DNA from: Symmetrospora coprosmae
Taxonomy: Eukaryota; Basidiomycota; Cystobasidiomycetes; Symmetrosporaceae
Assembly: GCA_008802785.1 (NCBI GenBank)
Contig: VUYT01000022.1
Location: 186,001-250,000, forward strand
Reading direction: 5' to 3'
Length of the DNA: 64,000 bases
The notes below the pieces were generated by a model. The model was not told the DNA's origin and ran no database searches. It saw nothing but the letters and a program-made list of their open reading frames with translations. A program made the translations under genes and the position numbers. This document shows, piece after piece, positions 63,266-64,000 of this stretch. The number at the start of each line of letters is the position of its first letter. Position 1 is the stretch's first letter.

Positions 63266-64000
63266 ATGCTCCCTTCCAAGTCTGTAATCACCGTTTCGAC
63301 AGCACTGCGGATAGCGTCTAGATACTCCCGCAGTCCATTTAGGCCAAGGACGTTGGCGCCGCGACAGACAACCCAGGAGCGCACGCTCGCAACTATGGTA
63401 TCAGGCAGTACCGGCCAAGACCGTCTGTCGCCGCAGACGGATCTGCTCCCGCCTGTACCTCCGTCGACCGCATCCTCACTGCCAGCGCCAAACGCTATGC
63501 CTTCTTTTTTCAAAAGACCCCTGCCCAGCACCTGCATTGGCTTCGACTCTACGGAGGGCAAGCAGCTCTTCCAGAAGGCGTTGATTGAAGGTTTCATGGA
63601 AAAGTACTTCTCGCTGGCACAGTCATTTCTAACACAGAACGAGGTAGAGCCGGGGTCACGCCTCTCATACCTACCGGACCCAGCTAACGCCTGTCACTTC
63701 CAGCCCGCTTTCTGCGGTCTAGCCGTGAGCTTTTTTGCTCGCATGTGTCCGTTGCCTGGCTGATCGCGACATGTCTCTAGACCCTTTGTATGATTCTCAA
63801 CGCCCTTGGAGTAGACCCGCAGAAACAGTTCAAGGGGCCCTGGCGGTACTACTCGCAGGAGATGCTGGAGTGAGCAGGCTGCTCACGATAAGATGCCTAG
63901 CGGGTACTGATCAGCGTCGCTTTCTAGCTGCTGCCGCTCGCTCAGCGACGTGGCAGATAGCGGCATCACCTTAGCTGAGTTCGCCTGTTTGGCACGCTGC
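63266..64000 (+). CDS. Phytochelatin synthase, 5' part (runs off the window)
   Basis: Papain-like gamma-glutamylcysteine dipeptidyl transpeptidase that makes phytochelatins from glutathione on heavy-metal exposure. Exons 63266-63643, 63704-63724, 63781-63869 and 63928 to beyond 64000; all phases close. Family sequence is strong: [43 protein letters not shown] joined to PAFCGLA with the catalytic Cys, [20 protein letters not shown], and [13 protein letters not shown] at the edge. The second exon is only 21 nt and encodes just P-A-F-C-G-L-A. Before the core lie ~80 extra residues; the first 43 ([20 protein letters not shown] start) are basic and nearly free of acidic residues, like a mitochondrial presequence, and an internal in-frame ATG at 63395 could give a shorter form. 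Catalytic His and Asp lie outside the window. Confidence 0.93.

Overview
The window is a gene-dense stretch of a fungal nuclear genome, almost certainly a basidiomycete and most likely Ustilaginomycotina or a near relative (inference). The case rests on many short spliceosomal introns (mostly 47-90 nt) with CTRAY-like branch points, GC-rich coding sequence, a DUF6533 seven-helix protein, a CFEM-type surface protein, GT15 mannosyltransferase and short intergenic gaps. No bacterial, organellar or viral gene was recognised. I read 26 protein-coding genes. Exon phases were checked by hand and almost all close without a frame break. Many 5' splice sites begin GTG rather than GTA, and several genes carry exons of 6-25 nt.

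Layout: 0.3-1.1 kb CFEM-like GPI protein; 1.3-6.1 kb telomerase reverse transcriptase (17 exons); 6.1-7.4 kb RCC1-repeat protein (minus); 7.7-8.8 kb phosducin-like protein; 9.3-14.1 kb Yak1/DYRK kinase with a long polyQ leader; 14.8-16.5 kb DUF6533 membrane protein (minus); 17.1-17.7 kb mitochondrial ribosomal protein mL54 (minus); 18.2-19.7 kb methylthioribose-1-phosphate isomerase; 19.8-20.8 kb SAP-domain Tho1 (minus); 21.3-23.4 kb MFS transporter (minus, 13 exons); 23.7-26.2 kb lysyl-tRNA synthetase (minus) with a possible mitochondrial leader; 27.3-28.6 kb short-chain dehydrogenase; 29.0-30.9 kb HSF-type factor; 31.3-33.2 kb mitochondrial DEAD-box helicase; 33.5-34.3 kb RPEL protein (minus); 34.7-36.9 kb cytochrome P450; 37.2-38.5 kb EEP-family phosphodiesterase.

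38.5-40.6 kb is a gene-free island. It has eight copies of a CAA(A/G)CGAATG motif in inverted pairs, a 10-bp-periodic GCG array and a tRNA-like Pol III B box with a T6 terminator. Just past it, at 40.6-42.8 kb, lies the most unusual gene: an intron-containing nuclear protein with two LAGLIDADG motifs and basic, NLS-like segments.

43.1-44.6 kb GT15 mannosyltransferase; 44.8-46.0 kb SAM methyltransferase; 46.2-47.2 kb His-rich allergen-like protein (minus); 47.7-50.0 kb formaldehyde-dehydrogenase-like ADH (minus, 15 exons including 6, 9 and 11 nt); 50.6-53.2 kb TAF5 (minus); 53.4-57.7 kb large LRR protein resembling PPP1R37; 58.0-60.5 kb Dus3; 60.7-63.1 kb arrestin-like adaptor (minus); 63.3-64.0 kb the 5' part of a phytochelatin synthase gene.

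The genes do not form one pathway. They are mostly housekeeping (telomere, translation, tRNA modification, transcription initiation, mitochondrial expression) mixed with secretory, stress and detoxification functions.
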